DNA of 64,000 bases, taken from the NCBI GenBank assembly GCA_963720805.1, contig CAVRGT010000001.1, forward strand, positions 181,989 to 245,988. The letters run 5' to 3'. Below the pieces are notes generated by a model. That model saw only the letters and a program-made list of their open reading frames with translations. It did no database searches and was not told the DNA's origin. Position numbers and translations under genes: made by a program. Source of the stretch: VRUE01 sp963720805 (GTDB lineage Bacteria; Actinomycetota; Thermoleophilia; Solirubrobacterales; 70-9). This document shows positions 50,874 through 61,533 of the stretch, in pieces. Each line of letters starts with the position of its first letter. The stretch's first letter is position 1.

Positions 50874-53099
50874 TCAGCGGGCGCCGACCAGCTCCGGCGC
50901 GGGGGCGGGCGGCGGCTCGGCCGGCGGGGTGGCCGGCCGGCGGCGCAGGAAGCGCGGCGCCCACCAGTTCGCGTCGCCGAGCAGCGTCATCACCGACGGC
51001 AGCACCACCGCCCGGATGATCGTCGCGTCCAGCAGGATCGCCGCCGCCAGGCCGACGCCGAGCTGCTTCATGTCGATCGTGCTGAGCGTGGCGAAGATCG
51101 AGAACACCGCCGACCATCACGATCGCCGCGCTCGTCACCATGCCGGCCGAGGCGGTGATGCCGTGCGCCACCGCCTCCCGGTTGGGCACGCCGCGGTCGA
51201 CCGCCTCGCGGATCCGGCTGACCACGAAGACGTGGTAGTCCATCGACAGGCCGAACAGCACCACGAACAGGAACAGCGGCAGCCAGGTGACGATCGCGCC
51301 CATCGAGGTGAAGCCGAGCAGCCCCTCCGCCCAGTGGTTCTGGAAGACCAGCACCAGCAGGCCGTACGCGGCGGCCGGCGGAGAGCAGGTTGAGCAGGAT
51401 CGAGGTCAGCGCGACGACCACCGACCGGAACGTCCAGCGCCATCACCAGGAACGTCAGCGCCAGCACGAACGCGACCACGAACGGCAGCTTGTGCCCGAT
51501 GTGGTCGGCGTAGTCCTCGCTGGCGGCGACGCCGCCGCCGACCGCGTACTCCTCGCCGGGGATGCCGCCGAGCGCGGCCGGCACCAGCTTCGCGCGCAGC
51601 TCGTGCAGCGACTCGGCGGCCTCGTCGGCTGCGGCCGGCGAACGGGGTGGCGACCTCCAGCGCGACGACCTCCGGTCGGCCGACACGTCGATCTTCGGGC
51701 CGTGGCCTCGAGCCGGCGCGAAGAGCGGGTCGCGCTGGCGTGCCGCGGGCCAGGTCGGTCAGCGCCGGCCTGGACCGCGGTCGGCCTGGCTCGCCGGCGC
51801 CTCGACGGCCACCAGGTGGCTGGTGCCGTTGCTCGGGAACGCCGCGGCGAGCCGGTCGTACGCCTGCATGGCCGGGGTGGTGCGCGGCAGGTCCTCGGTC
51901 CCGGGAACTTCAGCTTCATGCCCGAGCGCCGGGGCGGCCAGCGCGAGCAGCAGCGCCGACCGAGACGGCGAGGGTGGCCGCCGGGTGCTCGCAGCGCCGG
52001 GCGCAGCACGCCGGCCAGAACCGCGGCCGGCGCCGGCCGCGCGCCGGCGGGCGGTGAGGCGCCAGAGCAGCGGCACCCGGGGCCGGTCGACCCAGCGGCC
52101 CAGCTTGGCCAGCAGCGCCGGCAGCACGGTCAGCGAGCCGATCACGGCGACCGCGACGACCAGGATCGAGCCGACGGCCAGCGACGAGAACGTCGCGTCG
52201 CCGGCGAGGAACAGCCCGGCCATCGCGATGATCACGGCGGTGCCGGAGACGACGCACGGCGTGCCCGGAGGTCTCCGCCGCGATCTCCACGGCGTCCAGG
52301 TGGCCGCGGCCCTTGGCCCGCTCCTCGCGCTCGCGGCGCACGTAGAACAGCGAGTAGTCGACGCCGACCGCCATGCCGATCAGCAGGATGACGCTGGCCG
52401 GTGGTGTCGGTCGCGGCACCAGGTGCGAGGCGAGCGTGGAGAGGCCCATCGCGGCGGCCACCGAGGAGAGCGCGAGCAGCACCGGCACGCCGGCCGCGAT
52501 CAGCGCGCCGAACGCGAGGATCAGGATGGCCAGCGTGACCGGCAGGCTGAGCAGCTCGGCCTTCTGAAGTCCTTGCCGAGCGTGTCGTCGAGCGCCTTGC
52601 CGATCGACGGGCCGCCGACCTCCTCGATCCGCAGCGCCGGGTGCGCCTCCTGCACCGCGGCGGTGGCGTCGCAGCAGCGGCTGCACCCGGTCCGCGGCGG
52701 TGTCCGGGTCGCCGGCCATGGTGATCGGCACCAGCAGCGCCGTCGCCGTCCCGCGACGGCACCGGCGTAGCCGACCGACGCCACGCCCGGTCGACCTGCC
52801 GCAACCGGTCCGCGGCGTCCTGCGGCCGCGGCCTTCGCGGCGGCCGGGTCCAGCGCCCCCGACCGGGCGGTGATCAGCACGTTCTCGATGGCCGGATCGT
52901 GGAAGTCGCCGCTGTCGACGATCAGCTCGGCCCGCCCGAACTCGCCGATCGCCTGGTCCGCGTCGGTGGCCTCGTTCAGTCCGGCGGCGTTGCCGCCGAC
53001 GAAGCACACCGCGACGAACACCACCCACAGCGCGATGGCCCGCCAGGGATGCTCCGCACTCCACCGTGCCAGCCGCACGGTCACCGGTCGCCTGCCCAT
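50874..53099 (-). pseudogene. MMPL/RND-family membrane transporter, many slips
   Basis: Begins with ATG at 53,099 (MGRRPVTVRLARWSAEHPWRAIALWVVFVAVCFV) and ends ELVGAR at 50,874. Recognisable pieces are a large extracytoplasmic loop (ATDADQAIGEFGRAELIVDS), helices such as ILIGMAVGVDYSLFYVRRERE, and the second half with LFGLSMDYHVFVVSRIREA and LDATIIRAVVLPSVMTLLGDANWW. Both GxxxDY motifs (VGVDYS and LSMDYH) needed for proton coupling in MMPL proteins are present. Substrate unknown; relatives export lipids or drugs. The 212 bp between this gene and the MFS start (50,662-50,873) hold nothing I can identify. Confidence 0.85.
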
Positions 53100-53339
53100 A
53101 TCCGGGTTCCCCCTCCAGACGTCGGCCCCGTGCCGACGTCTGCCGACGCTAGGCAGTGGCCGCGGCGCGGACATCGGGGAACGGCCCCGGCTCCTCCCCG
53201 ATCCGGCGGGCATCGGCCGGTCGGCCGGAACCGGCCGCACCGATCATCGGAAAAAGGGCGTTTCCGGGTACGTTCCGGTGCGCCGCCGGGCACCGGGCGG
53301 CGCAGCACACCGGCGCAACCCCGAACCGGCTCCGGGTCA

Positions 53340-54197
53340 TCCCCGGAGGGCTGCCCCGAGGGCGCGGCTGGCAGCGCGGGCAGCTGTACGAGGAGCGGTT
53401 CATGAACGGCTCCCGGCGGATCGGGGCGCCGCAGCGGTGGCAGGGCTCGCCCTCCCGGCCGTACGCGTTGAGCGACCGGTCGAAGTAGCCGCTCTCGCCG
53501 TTGACGTTGACGTACAGCTCGTCGAAGCTGGTGCCGCCCTGCTCGATCGCCTCGCCGAGCACGTCCCGGACGTGGCCGAGCAGTCGCCGCGCGGCCGGGC
53601 GGGTCAGCGCGTCGGTCGGCCGGGCGCCGTGCAGCTGGGCCCGCCACAGCGCCTCGTCGGCGTAGATGTTGCCCACCCCGGAGATCAGCGTCTGGTCGAG
53701 CAGCGCCCGTTTGACCTCGGTGTGCTGGCGGCGCAGCGCGGCCACGAACGCCTCGTCGGCGAACTCCGGGTCCATCGGGTCCCGGGCGATGTGCGCGATC
53801 TCGGCCGGCAGCTCGGCGCCGCCCGTCGGAGACCGACAGCCCGCCGAACGTGCGCTGGTCGACGAAGCGCAGCTCCGGGCCGCCGTCGGCGAACGCTGAA
53901 CCGGACCCGCAGGTGCAGCTCGTCCGGCGCGTCGGCCGGCTGCATCAGCAGCTGGCCGGACATGCCGAGGTGGCCGATGATCGCGTCGCCGGAGTCGAGC
54001 GGCAGCCACAGGTACTTGCCGCGGCGGCGCACGTCGGTGATCGTCCGCCCGGCCAGCACGTCGGCGAAGTGCGCGCCGCCCGGCGCGTGCCGGCGGACCG
54101 CCCGGGGGTGGAGCACCTCGACGGTGGCGATCGTCCGGCCGGCGACCCACTTGGCCAGCCCCTGCCGGACGGTCTCGACCTCGGGCAGTTCAGGCAC
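53340..54197 (-). pseudogene. mutM: Formamidopyrimidine-DNA glycosylase, slips present
   Basis: Removes 8-oxoguanine and other oxidised purines. It starts with GTG at 54,197, giving PELPEVETVRQGL, where the Pro after the start is the catalytic nucleophile. GKYLWLPLDSGDAIIGHLGMSGQL, the LLDQTLISGVGNIYADEALW region and the C-terminal zinc finger (CHRCGAPIRRE and SYSCPRCQ) are all present in pieces. One slip lies between about 53,825 and 53,905 (the DRRTFGGLSVSD region). The true stop is uncertain; TGA near 53,340 in the next frame fits the family length. The 240 bp between this gene and the MMPL start hold no supported gene. Confidence 0.85.
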
Positions 54198-54987
54198 GGT
54201 CGGAGCCCGCCTCGGCGTCCTGCGGGTCAGCCGCGTCGGCGCGGCCCGCGCCTCCGCCTCGACCAGCGCGATCGCATCCGCCTGTCGGTCAACATCCGCC
54301 AGGCCGCCTCGGCGGCCCGCTGCTCGGCCTCTTTCTTGCTCCGCCCCTCGCCCCGCCGTACCGCTCGCCGGCCACCACCGCCCAGGCGGTGAACGTCTTC
54401 GGCGTGGTCCGGGCCGGTGCACCTCGATCCGGTACTCCGGGACACCCAGGCCCAGCGCCGCGGTCAGCTCCTGCAGGCTGGTCTTCCAGTCCAGCGCGGC
54501 GCCGCGGCCGGCGGCCTCGACCATCAGCGGGTCGAACAGCCGGTGGATCACCTGGCCGGCGACGTCCAGCCCGTACTGCAGGTAGATCGCGCCGAGCAGC
54601 GCCTCCAGGGTGTCGGCGAGGATGCTGGCCTTGTCCCGGCCGCCGGTGGTCTCCTCGCCCTTGCCCAGCAGCAGGTACGGCCCGAGGCCGTCCGGCCGAG
54701 ACCGCGCGCCACGTCGGCCAGCGCGCGCATGTTGACCACGCTGGCGCGCAGCTTGGCCAGCTGGCCCTCGGGCAGGTCGGGTGGGTGTGGAACAGCGCGG
54801 TGGTCATCACCACGCCGAGCACCGAGTCGCCGAGGAACTCCAGCCGCTCGTTCGTGGGCAGGCCGCCGTTCTCGTACGCGTACGAGCGGTGGGTCAGCGC
54901 GCGCTCGCAGCAACTCCGGGTCGATGGCGACGCCGAAGGCGGCCTCCAGGTGGATCAGCGGGAGCGCGCCGGCGCTTCGGTGGTCAT
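54190..54987 (-). pseudogene. rnc: Ribonuclease III, slips present
   Basis: Double-strand RNA endonuclease. From ATG at 54,987 (MTTEAPA) the pieces ALTHRSYAYENGGLPTNERLEFLGDSVLGVV (the catalytic signature, near 54,810-54,900), SILADTLEALLGAIYLQYG, and a C-terminal double-strand RNA-binding domain (DWKTSLQELTAALGLGVPEYRIEV, RSKKEAEQRAAEAAW) occur in turn but in different frames. It overlaps the mutM start and follows plsX, the classical plsX-rnc-mutM order in actinobacteria. Confidence 0.85.
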
Positions 54988-54991
54988 GGTG

Positions 54992-55945
54992 CTACCTCGG
55001 TGTCGCCGCGGCCGGGTGCGGGATCGTGCGGCTCCCGGCGAGCGGCGCGCGGACCGCGGCGGCGCGACGCAGCTGGGCGGCCAGGGCGAAACCGGAGGCG
55101 ATGTCGTCGCCGGTCGGCGGCGCCATGGCAGACCACCACGGTGCCGGCCACCCCGAGCAGGGCCGCCGCCCGGGGCGCGCCGCCGCCGGCGGCGGCCACG
55201 GCCAGGGCGAACGCGCCCTCGATGCCCTTGAGCAGGACGTTGCCGGTGAAGCCGTCGGTGACCACGACGTCGGCCGGGTGCCGAGGGAGACGTCGTGTCC
55301 CTCGACCGGGCCGACGTAGCGGCGCGCCGCGGGCAGCGGATGGCGGCGAGCGCCGGCGTCGGCGGCCCGGCGGAGCCGGTCGCCCTTGCCCGCCTCGGTA
55401 CCGACGGAGAGCAGGCCGACCCGGGGCACGGTCGACCGCGGCGCCACGGCCGGCGTAGGCGGCCCCGAGGACGGCGTGCCGGACCAGCGTGGCCGGGCCG
55501 GGTTCAGGCGGCCCCGACGTCCAGCAGCACCACCGGCCCGTCACGCGGGAAGCATGGCGGTCAGCGCGGTCGGCGTACCGGGGCAACCGGCCCAGGCCGA
55601 GCACGGCGGCGGTGACCATGGCCCCGGTGGCCCCGGCGGAGACCGGGGCGTCGGCCGGCCGGCGTGGATTTCCTGCACGGCCGTGCGGACGGTGCGCTCG
55701 CCCCGCGCGGCGGCCGGATGGTCGGCCATGGCGACGGCGGCCCGCACCGCGCGGACGGTGACCCGGGAGCGGGCCGACGGGTCGAGCGCAGCCAGGAACC
55801 CGTCGGCGGCCACGAGTCGGGCCGACGAGCAGCAGGCGCAGGTCAGGGTCGGTGCTGCACCGCCCGCAGAGCGCCGTCAACCACGACGGCGGGAGCATCG
55901 TCCCCGCCGAGGAGGTCGACGGCGATCCGCGCGGTGCCCGGAGCC
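54992..55945 (-). pseudogene. plsX: Phosphate acyltransferase PlsX, 5' cut and frameshifted
   Basis: PlsX makes acyl phosphate for membrane lipid synthesis. Pieces include ARIAVDLLGGDDAPAVVVDGAL, SAGATGAMVTAAVLGLGRL, RVGLLSVGTEAGKGD, DVVVTDGFTGNVLLKGIEGAF and a final AGSRTIPHPAAATPR stop at 54,992. In most PlsX proteins MRIAVDAMGGDxAP is at the very N-terminus, so only the first few residues are missing, cut by the joint at 55,945. It precedes rnc by 4 bp. Confidence 0.82.
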
Positions 55946-55955
55946 GTAAAAAAAG
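55940..55955. other. Chimeric joint between segments B and C
   Basis: GC-rich plsX sequence (cgcggtgcccggagcc) changes within a few bases to AT-rich sequence (gtaaaaaaagatttcgggtc) and stays AT-rich to the window end. The minus-strand plsX lacks its N-terminus and the plus-strand SDR gene lacks its Rossmann half, both cut at the same point. There is no mobile-element signature. Confidence 0.85.
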
Positions 55956-56458
55956 ATTTCGGGTCAATTGATATATTAATTAATAATGCCGGTATTTCAA
56001 TAAATGCAATGAGCTGGAAAATGAATCTGGATGAATGGAATAAAGTAATTGCTGTAAACTTAACCGGACCATTTCTATGTACAAAACACGTTTTACCTTT
56101 GATGAAAGAAAATAAATATGGCAGAATAATATTTATTTCTTCTGTTGTCCCGCAAATAGGTGTTGCCGGTACGGCAGCATATTCCGCTTCAAAGGCAGGA
56201 CTTTCAGGTTTAAGTAAAACTGTTTCTAAAGAAATGATGAAATATGGTGTAACATCTAATTTAATTTCACTTGGATACTTTGATGCTGGTCTCCTGTACC
56301 AGATACCAGAAGAAATACGGGCCCAGATTAAAGAAACAATACCGATGAAAGAATTTGGCAAACCTGAGGAAATAGTTGAATGCATTAAATATCTTGGTTC
56401 CGAGAATTCCCAATATTTAACCGGCCAGACAATAAACCTTAACGGGGGACTATTTTAA
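55947..56458 (+). CDS. SDR-family oxidoreductase, 5' cut (FabG-like)
   Basis: The last 170 residues of a short-chain dehydrogenase. It enters at FGSIDILINNAGIS, then has FISSVVPQIGV with the catalytic Ser, AAYSASKAG with Tyr and Lys, and ends YLTGQTINLNGGLF, typical of 3-oxoacyl-ACP reductase-like SDRs. The N-terminal TGxxxGIG coenzyme motif is missing because the segment begins here. In a polysaccharide locus such enzymes often reduce a nucleotide-sugar or acyl group. It ends 4 bp before asnB. Confidence 0.88.
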
Positions 56459-56462
56459 CCGC

Positions 56463-58409
56463 ATGTGCGGAATAAATGGTATATTAACCGCTAATGCTGA
56501 GCTTAAAAATAAAATCATTACGGCAAACAGCCTGATTAAGCACAGGGGACCTGATGATGAAGGTTACGTGATAATTAATAAGACTGAGCATACCGCTTCT
56601 CAATTTTCCGGTAGCGAATCCATTGAGGCTGTTAGAAATAAATATCCCTTATTTCCAAAATCAAATAATAATTTTCCTGAAGTTATATTAGCTCATAGAA
56701 GGCTTTCAATCATTGATCTTTCTGAAAAAGGTCATTGCCCGATGAGTGATATTGAAGAAAAGATTTGGATAACCTATAATGGTGAAATTTACAATTATAT
56801 TGAATTAAGAGAAGAGCTTAAACAATATGGTTATATATTCAGAACAAATTCAGATACAGAAGTCATAATAAATGCATATTTGCAGTGGGGTTTTGAATGC
56901 CTGAATAAATTTAACGGTATGTGGGCATTCGCAATATGGGATAACCGAAATGAAACACTTTTTCTGGCAAGAGACAGATTTGGAATTAAACCGTTATATT
57001 ATTCTTTCAATAACGAGTATTTTGCATTTTCCTCTGAGATAAAACCCTTAGTGCTGTACAATAGCACAAATATCGGATTGAATAAAGATAAAATACCCTT
57101 TTACCTCATTTTCGGAAACAGGTTAAACGTGAATGATACATACCTAAATGGTATAAACTCACTACAGGCATCACATTATTTGATCTGCAAAAATAATAAG
57201 TGTAATTTAAAAAAATATTATGAAATAAATAATCAGGATAATCAATTAAATGAGGAACAGTTAAAAGTTAAAATTGCTGATCTGCTTGTGGATTCTATTA
57301 GATTGAGATTCAGAAGTGATGTCCCTGTGGGTTCCTGCCTGAGCGGTGGATTTGATTCAACCAGCATTGTTTCCTTATCTTCGGGCATTGGCAAAAATTC
57401 CATTGAGACCTTTTCCGCAGTATGGAATGAAAAAGATTGCGATGAGTCATATTATATAGATATAGTCAACAGTAAGTATAACTGTGTTTCCAATAAGATC
57501 ATACCGGGAGAAGAAGAATTTGAAAGTGTCTTTAATAAACTATGTTATTACCAGGAAATACCAACAGAAGGTCCCGGGTTATATCCCCAATGGTTTGTGA
57601 TGTCAAAAGCAAAAGAGAAAGTAAAAGTTTTACTTGATGGACAGGGAGGAGATGAGGTATTTGGAGGATATTTTCAATCAGGCGCTTATTTAAGAGGAAT
57701 TATTAAGGATCGAAAATTCAGTAAATTGATAACAGAACCGGAAATTTTTCTTAAATTTCTTAAAAAGAACGGTGTACATTCGTTTTCAAGTTGGTTATTT
57801 CCGGGTTTTTACGGTTATTTAACGAGATCAAAACTTTCATCAAAATACGGAATTTTGAATAAGGATTTATACGATACTATTGAAAAAAGCAGCTTAAAAT
57901 ATGATTATAACCCTACTGAAAAATTTGGTAATTATCTGGGTAACTTATCTTACCATTTGATAAATAACGTAACTGTTCCTTCATTGCTTCATTATGAGGA
58001 CCGTTCTTCAATGGCGCATTCAATTGAAAGCAGGGTTCCATTTCTGGATTACAGGCTTGTAGAATTGGGTATTAATCTTAAGTCAATACATTTATCAAAC
58101 AAAGGTATCTCCAGACCATTATACAGAAAAGCATTAACAAAATATTTACCCGAAGAAATAGTAAAAAGAAAAGATAAATTGGGATTTCCAACACCATTTT
58201 CTGCATGGACAAAAGGATTGCTTAAGAATTTCATATTAGATAATTTGCATTCTGGTAGTAATGATTTGTCCGATTATGTAGATAAATCAATCCTGGAAAG
58301 TAATTTAAAAAATCATTTTAACGGAATTAAGGATTACAGTTGGGAGATTTGGAGATTACTAAGCCTGAGTAGTTTCATAAATTTGTTTAAAAGGTTTAAT
58401 GTCGGTTAA
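56463..58409 (+). CDS. Glutamine-dependent asparagine synthetase-like amidotransferase
   Basis: A 648-residue AsnB-family protein. The N-terminal glutaminase has the nucleophile Cys2 (MCGINGIL), KHRGPDDEG and LAHRRLSIIDLS; the C-terminal synthetase has the ATP pyrophosphatase loop SGGFDSTS (about 294-301) and LLDGQGGDEVFGGY. It is intact. In O-antigen and exopolysaccharide clusters, AsnB homologues commonly amidate sugar acids instead of making asparagine, which I infer here from the neighbours. Confidence 0.9.
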   Translation: MCGINGILTANAELKNKIITANSLIKHRGPDDEGYVIINKTEHTASQFSGSESIEAVRNKYPLFPKSNNNFPEVILAHRRLSIIDLSEKGHCPMSDIEEKIWITYNGEIYNYIELREELKQYGYIFRTNSDTEVIINAYLQWGFECLNKFNGMWAFAIWDNRNETLFLARDRFGIKPLYYSFNNEYFAFSSEIKPLVLYNSTNIGLNKDKIPFYLIFGNRLNVNDTYLNGINSLQASHYLICKNNKCNLKKYYEINNQDNQLNEEQLKVKIADLLVDSIRLRFRSDVPVGSCLSGGFDSTSIVSLSSGIGKNSIETFSAVWNEKDCDESYYIDIVNSKYNCVSNKIIPGEEEFESVFNKLCYYQEIPTEGPGLYPQWFVMSKAKEKVKVLLDGQGGDEVFGGYFQSGAYLRGIIKDRKFSKLITEPEIFLKFLKKNGVHSFSSWLFPGFYGYLTRSKLSSKYGILNKDLYDTIEKSSLKYDYNPTEKFGNYLGNLSYHLINNVTVPSLLHYEDRSSMAHSIESRVPFLDYRLVELGINLKSIHLSNKGISRPLYRKALTKYLPEEIVKRKDKLGFPTPFSAWTKGLLKNFILDNLHSGSNDLSDYVDKSILESNLKNHFNGIKDYSWEIWRLLSLSSFINLFKRFNVG

Positions 58410-58467
58410 TTAATTCTATGTTAAAATATTATATTAATATTGAATAAAAATCTAAACATATAATATA

Positions 58468-59652
58468 TTGGTAAGATTTATACTGAAATCATATCTTTTT
58501 CGGCGGTTCCTTATTATTACCCCGCTTTTTATCATACTATTAATTTTAAGTAGTATAATTTTTGATGCTTTGTGGGGCAGTAATTCCTCAATACCTGTTA
58601 TTTCACAGGATGAAATATATGCTCCTCCTCTTCAATATGACAATTTCAATAGATTAAATCTGAAGATGGTTACTCATGATCTTGTTGCAATAGAGGGAAA
58701 TAAGAAATTCAGGCTAAAGGATGAAAATAAAAATTTTGATTTTTTTGATACTGTTAAGGTATTCTACCCAAATGAAGAATTTGATAAAGTAAACAAAATT
58801 TTCCTGCAATTTGAAGACTCTCAGTTTTTAGATTCAATATACTTTGTAAATTCTCATTCAGAAGTTCCATCAATTTTCTATAAACAAATCTTCTATAGTT
58901 CTGTTATCATACACAAACTGAACGACTTTTCAGAAAATCCGGTAAAATTCAGAATAGATCAATCAAAATTAGTCAGTAAAGAACTGCTTGAAACTAACGA
59001 TTCACTTATAATCGAAGTATTGAATTATTTCAATTTAAATATTGATAAACTTGGACTTGCTGAATGCGGAAGGAACAGTATGGTATTTAAAAAAATCTGC
59101 GATGACTATAGTGTACCCTGCAGGTTAGTAAACTTACAGGGAGGAGATGTTGACCAGGTAGGATTTGATGAATATATAGGTTACCCGCTGCATGTTGTTT
59201 GTGAGATATATTCAAGTAAAAATCAAAAATGGTATGTTATAGATCCTTCATTTGGCTCTCGTTTCAAACGCCGGTCTTATGATGATTATCTCAGCGCAGT
59301 TGAAATAAGTAATAAGCATAGTTTCAGAAGGGATAGCGAAATTGAGCAGGACAGCATTTTACTTACAAAAAAATCTATTGTTGACAAAGATTATTTTAAG
59401 TTTTATGAAAACGTGATTTTTACGGATCATTCGTGGAAAAACAAATATCTAAGGAAAGTAGTTAGTTTATTTTATTCAAGATTTAACTATTTTTTATATT
59501 TATACTCTAACAATCTGCCAATTGTCAAAAACGGTTTCTACTATGTTATTATAAAAACATTTATTTACATTTTCATGATTACATTATATGTAAATGTTAT
59601 TTTAATTTTACTGTTAAAGAGACTTTTCTTAGTAAAAAAACCAAAAAATTAA
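58468..59652 (+). CDS. Membrane protein with transglutaminase-like domain
   Basis: A 394-residue protein starting with TTG at 58,468. It has an N-terminal membrane helix (FLIITPLFIILLILSSIIF), an outer region of about 320 residues and a C-terminal helix (YVIIKTFIYIFMITLYVNVILILLL). The middle has a transglutaminase-like triad: Cys200 in LAECGRNSMVFKKICDDY, His242 in YPLHVVCEIY and Asp259 in WYVIDPSFGS. Such domains can be proteases, cross-linkers or acyl/peptide transferases. It is between asnB and a PIG-L gene, so a role in modifying the surface polymer is possible. I do not recognise the exact family. Confidence 0.7.
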   Translation: MVRFILKSYLFRRFLIITPLFIILLILSSIIFDALWGSNSSIPVISQDEIYAPPLQYDNFNRLNLKMVTHDLVAIEGNKKFRLKDENKNFDFFDTVKVFYPNEEFDKVNKIFLQFEDSQFLDSIYFVNSHSEVPSIFYKQIFYSSVIIHKLNDFSENPVKFRIDQSKLVSKELLETNDSLIIEVLNYFNLNIDKLGLAECGRNSMVFKKICDDYSVPCRLVNLQGGDVDQVGFDEYIGYPLHVVCEIYSSKNQKWYVIDPSFGSRFKRRSYDDYLSAVEISNKHSFRRDSEIEQDSILLTKKSIVDKDYFKFYENVIFTDHSWKNKYLRKVVSLFYSRFNYFLYLYSNNLPIVKNGFYYVIIKTFIYIFMITLYVNVILILLLKRLFLVKKPKN

Positions 59653-59657
59653 TTTCG

Positions 59658-60319
59658 ATGATAAATAGTATAATTTCTACAAATAAAGCTTTCAAAAAAA
59701 AAATAAATGTTATAGTATTTGGCGCTCATCCGGATGATTTTGAGGTTGGATGCTCCGGAACGATCTTAAAATACCTAAAAGATATTAATCTGAAAATTTT
59801 TGTAATGTCTGATAGATACGAAGATGACAAGATGAGGAATCTGAAGGAAAAAGATAAATCCTTTAAAATCCTTGGGCTTGATAAAATACCCTGTAAAGTT
59901 TATGATATCCCAACAAGGATTTTTCATGATCATAAATCCAAAATAAGGAATATTCTTTACGATATAGCAACTAAGACGGATATAGATGTTGTTTTTACCC
60001 CTCCAATACATGATATCCACCAGGATCATATTGTGTTAGCAGAAGAGGTAATAAGGTTATTCAGAGAAAAAACGATTTTTGGCTACGAAGTAATACGCAG
60101 TGGCTATGATTTTATGCCTAATATGCATGTTAATCTTCCTTTAGAACTGGTAAATTTAAAGATAAGGCCGCGCAAAGTTATAAATCACAGTGGTCAACAA
60201 CAAAAAGCGGGGGCTATTATTTTTCAAAAGAAGTTATGAAAGGATTAATGCGTGCAAGAGGTGCACAGTTTGGCATAAAATATGCTGAAGCTTTTGAAGT
60301 GTACCATCTTAAGTTATGA
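59658..60319 (+). CDS. PIG-L family deacetylase 1, one frameshift
   Basis: A zinc N-deacetylase of the GlcNAc-PI/LmbE group. AHPDDFEVGCSG (His24, Asp26, Asp27) and IHDIHQDHIVLAEE are the metal and catalytic motifs. After LPLELVNLK the frame slips; adding one A at 60,158-60,160 continues DKAAQSYKSQW, YYFSKEVMKGLMRARGAQFGIKYAEAFEVYHL, the usual family C-terminus. The corrected frame ends with TGA at 60,319 in a 4-bp ATGA overlap with the next gene, which strongly supports the correction. Likely to remove an N-acetyl group from a nucleotide-sugar or lipid-linked sugar. Confidence 0.85.
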
Positions 60320-61499
60320 AACGGAAAATTATTGTTTTAACATTCAATTATGAACCCAGCCAGTTTCCGGGAAAACCTGACACTGAAAACAGATTTTATA
60401 CATATGGCTTTGGAGGTACTTTTGGCAGGTTAATACAAAATCAAATCAGAAAGTACGAAGTAGAAGTTTGGAGACTCGACGGGTTCTGTGCCGGAAAAAA
60501 ACACGAAAAAAATATTAATAATATAAAATTTAAAGTCTATCGTTCTTTTAATATCAGGAAACTTGGTTTTTTTAATTGGGATTTTATTAGAGATCTGAAA
60601 AAGGAAAAAAAATTTTACGATCCGATATTCTTTGTAGTTCATACTCATAACTGGCAAACATACCAGATAGCTTTTTTTTTAAAAGGCGCGAAGATTTTAA
60701 CAACTCATCATGGAGACTGGTCACCGTTCTTTTTGTATGAAACTTACAAAGGACTTAGGAAATTTAGGGCGCTTCTTGGTATATTAGCAGAAAAACTGAC
60801 ATTCAAAAATATATCATATTTTCTGATATGTGACATAGAAGAAATCAAATATATGAAACGGGCATTTCCGGGTTTGAGATTTGAATTGTTTTCAACCGGA
60901 CTGGACATTCACAGATTCAAAATAATTCCTAAAAAAGAAGCTAAAAAAATACTCGGACTCAATGAAAACAAAAAATATATTCTATATGTCGGTAAACTAT
61001 ACAAGTATAAGCAGGTTGATAAACTAATAAGTATTTGGCTTGAAATAAAAAAACAGAAACCGGAAACTGAATTAATAATAGTGGGGAACGAACCAAGAGG
61101 CAATTGGGGCGAAGAATATTATCATCTGGCAAAGGCAAGCGGAGCTATAATTATAGGGAGGATTTTAAATACTGAAATTTACAGATACTATTGCGCTAGT
61201 GATGTTTACGTAATTATGACATTGAGGGATGATTATTTTGGTGGAACAGGAATTGCCCCTTTGGAAAGCCTGGCATGTAATACTCCCGTTGTATCTAATT
61301 CTTTAAAAAACTATCTTGGTAATAATGCTTTCGAAATTGGAGAAATACCTAAAAGCGAAATTGAATATAAAGATTCTATCATTAAAGTTTTGAATAACAG
61401 GAAAAATATAAGAATATGAGGGAAAGTGTTGCTAAATTTTATTCATGGGAAACAGTTGCAGCCAGAATGGAAAATATTTTTAATATATTGAATAAATAA
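60316..61499 (+). CDS. GT4-type glycosyltransferase, one frameshift near the end
   Basis: A GT-B fold transferase. The C-terminal donor domain has ILYVGKLYKYKQVDKLI, ELIIVGNEPRG, the IIGRILNTEIYRYYCASDVYV stretch and FGGTGIAPLESLACNTPVVS, whose Glu is the conserved nucleotide-sugar contact. The N-terminal acceptor side has HTHNWQTYQ and TTHHGDWSP. The frame stops early at 61,419; adding one A at 61,402-61,406 extends it through SVAKFYSWETVAARMENIFNIL to TAA at 61,499, the normal end of the family. Sugar and linkage unknown. Confidence 0.87.
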
Positions 61500-61533
61500 T
61501 TAGTGTTTTGTGGAAAATAATATTTAATAAATA

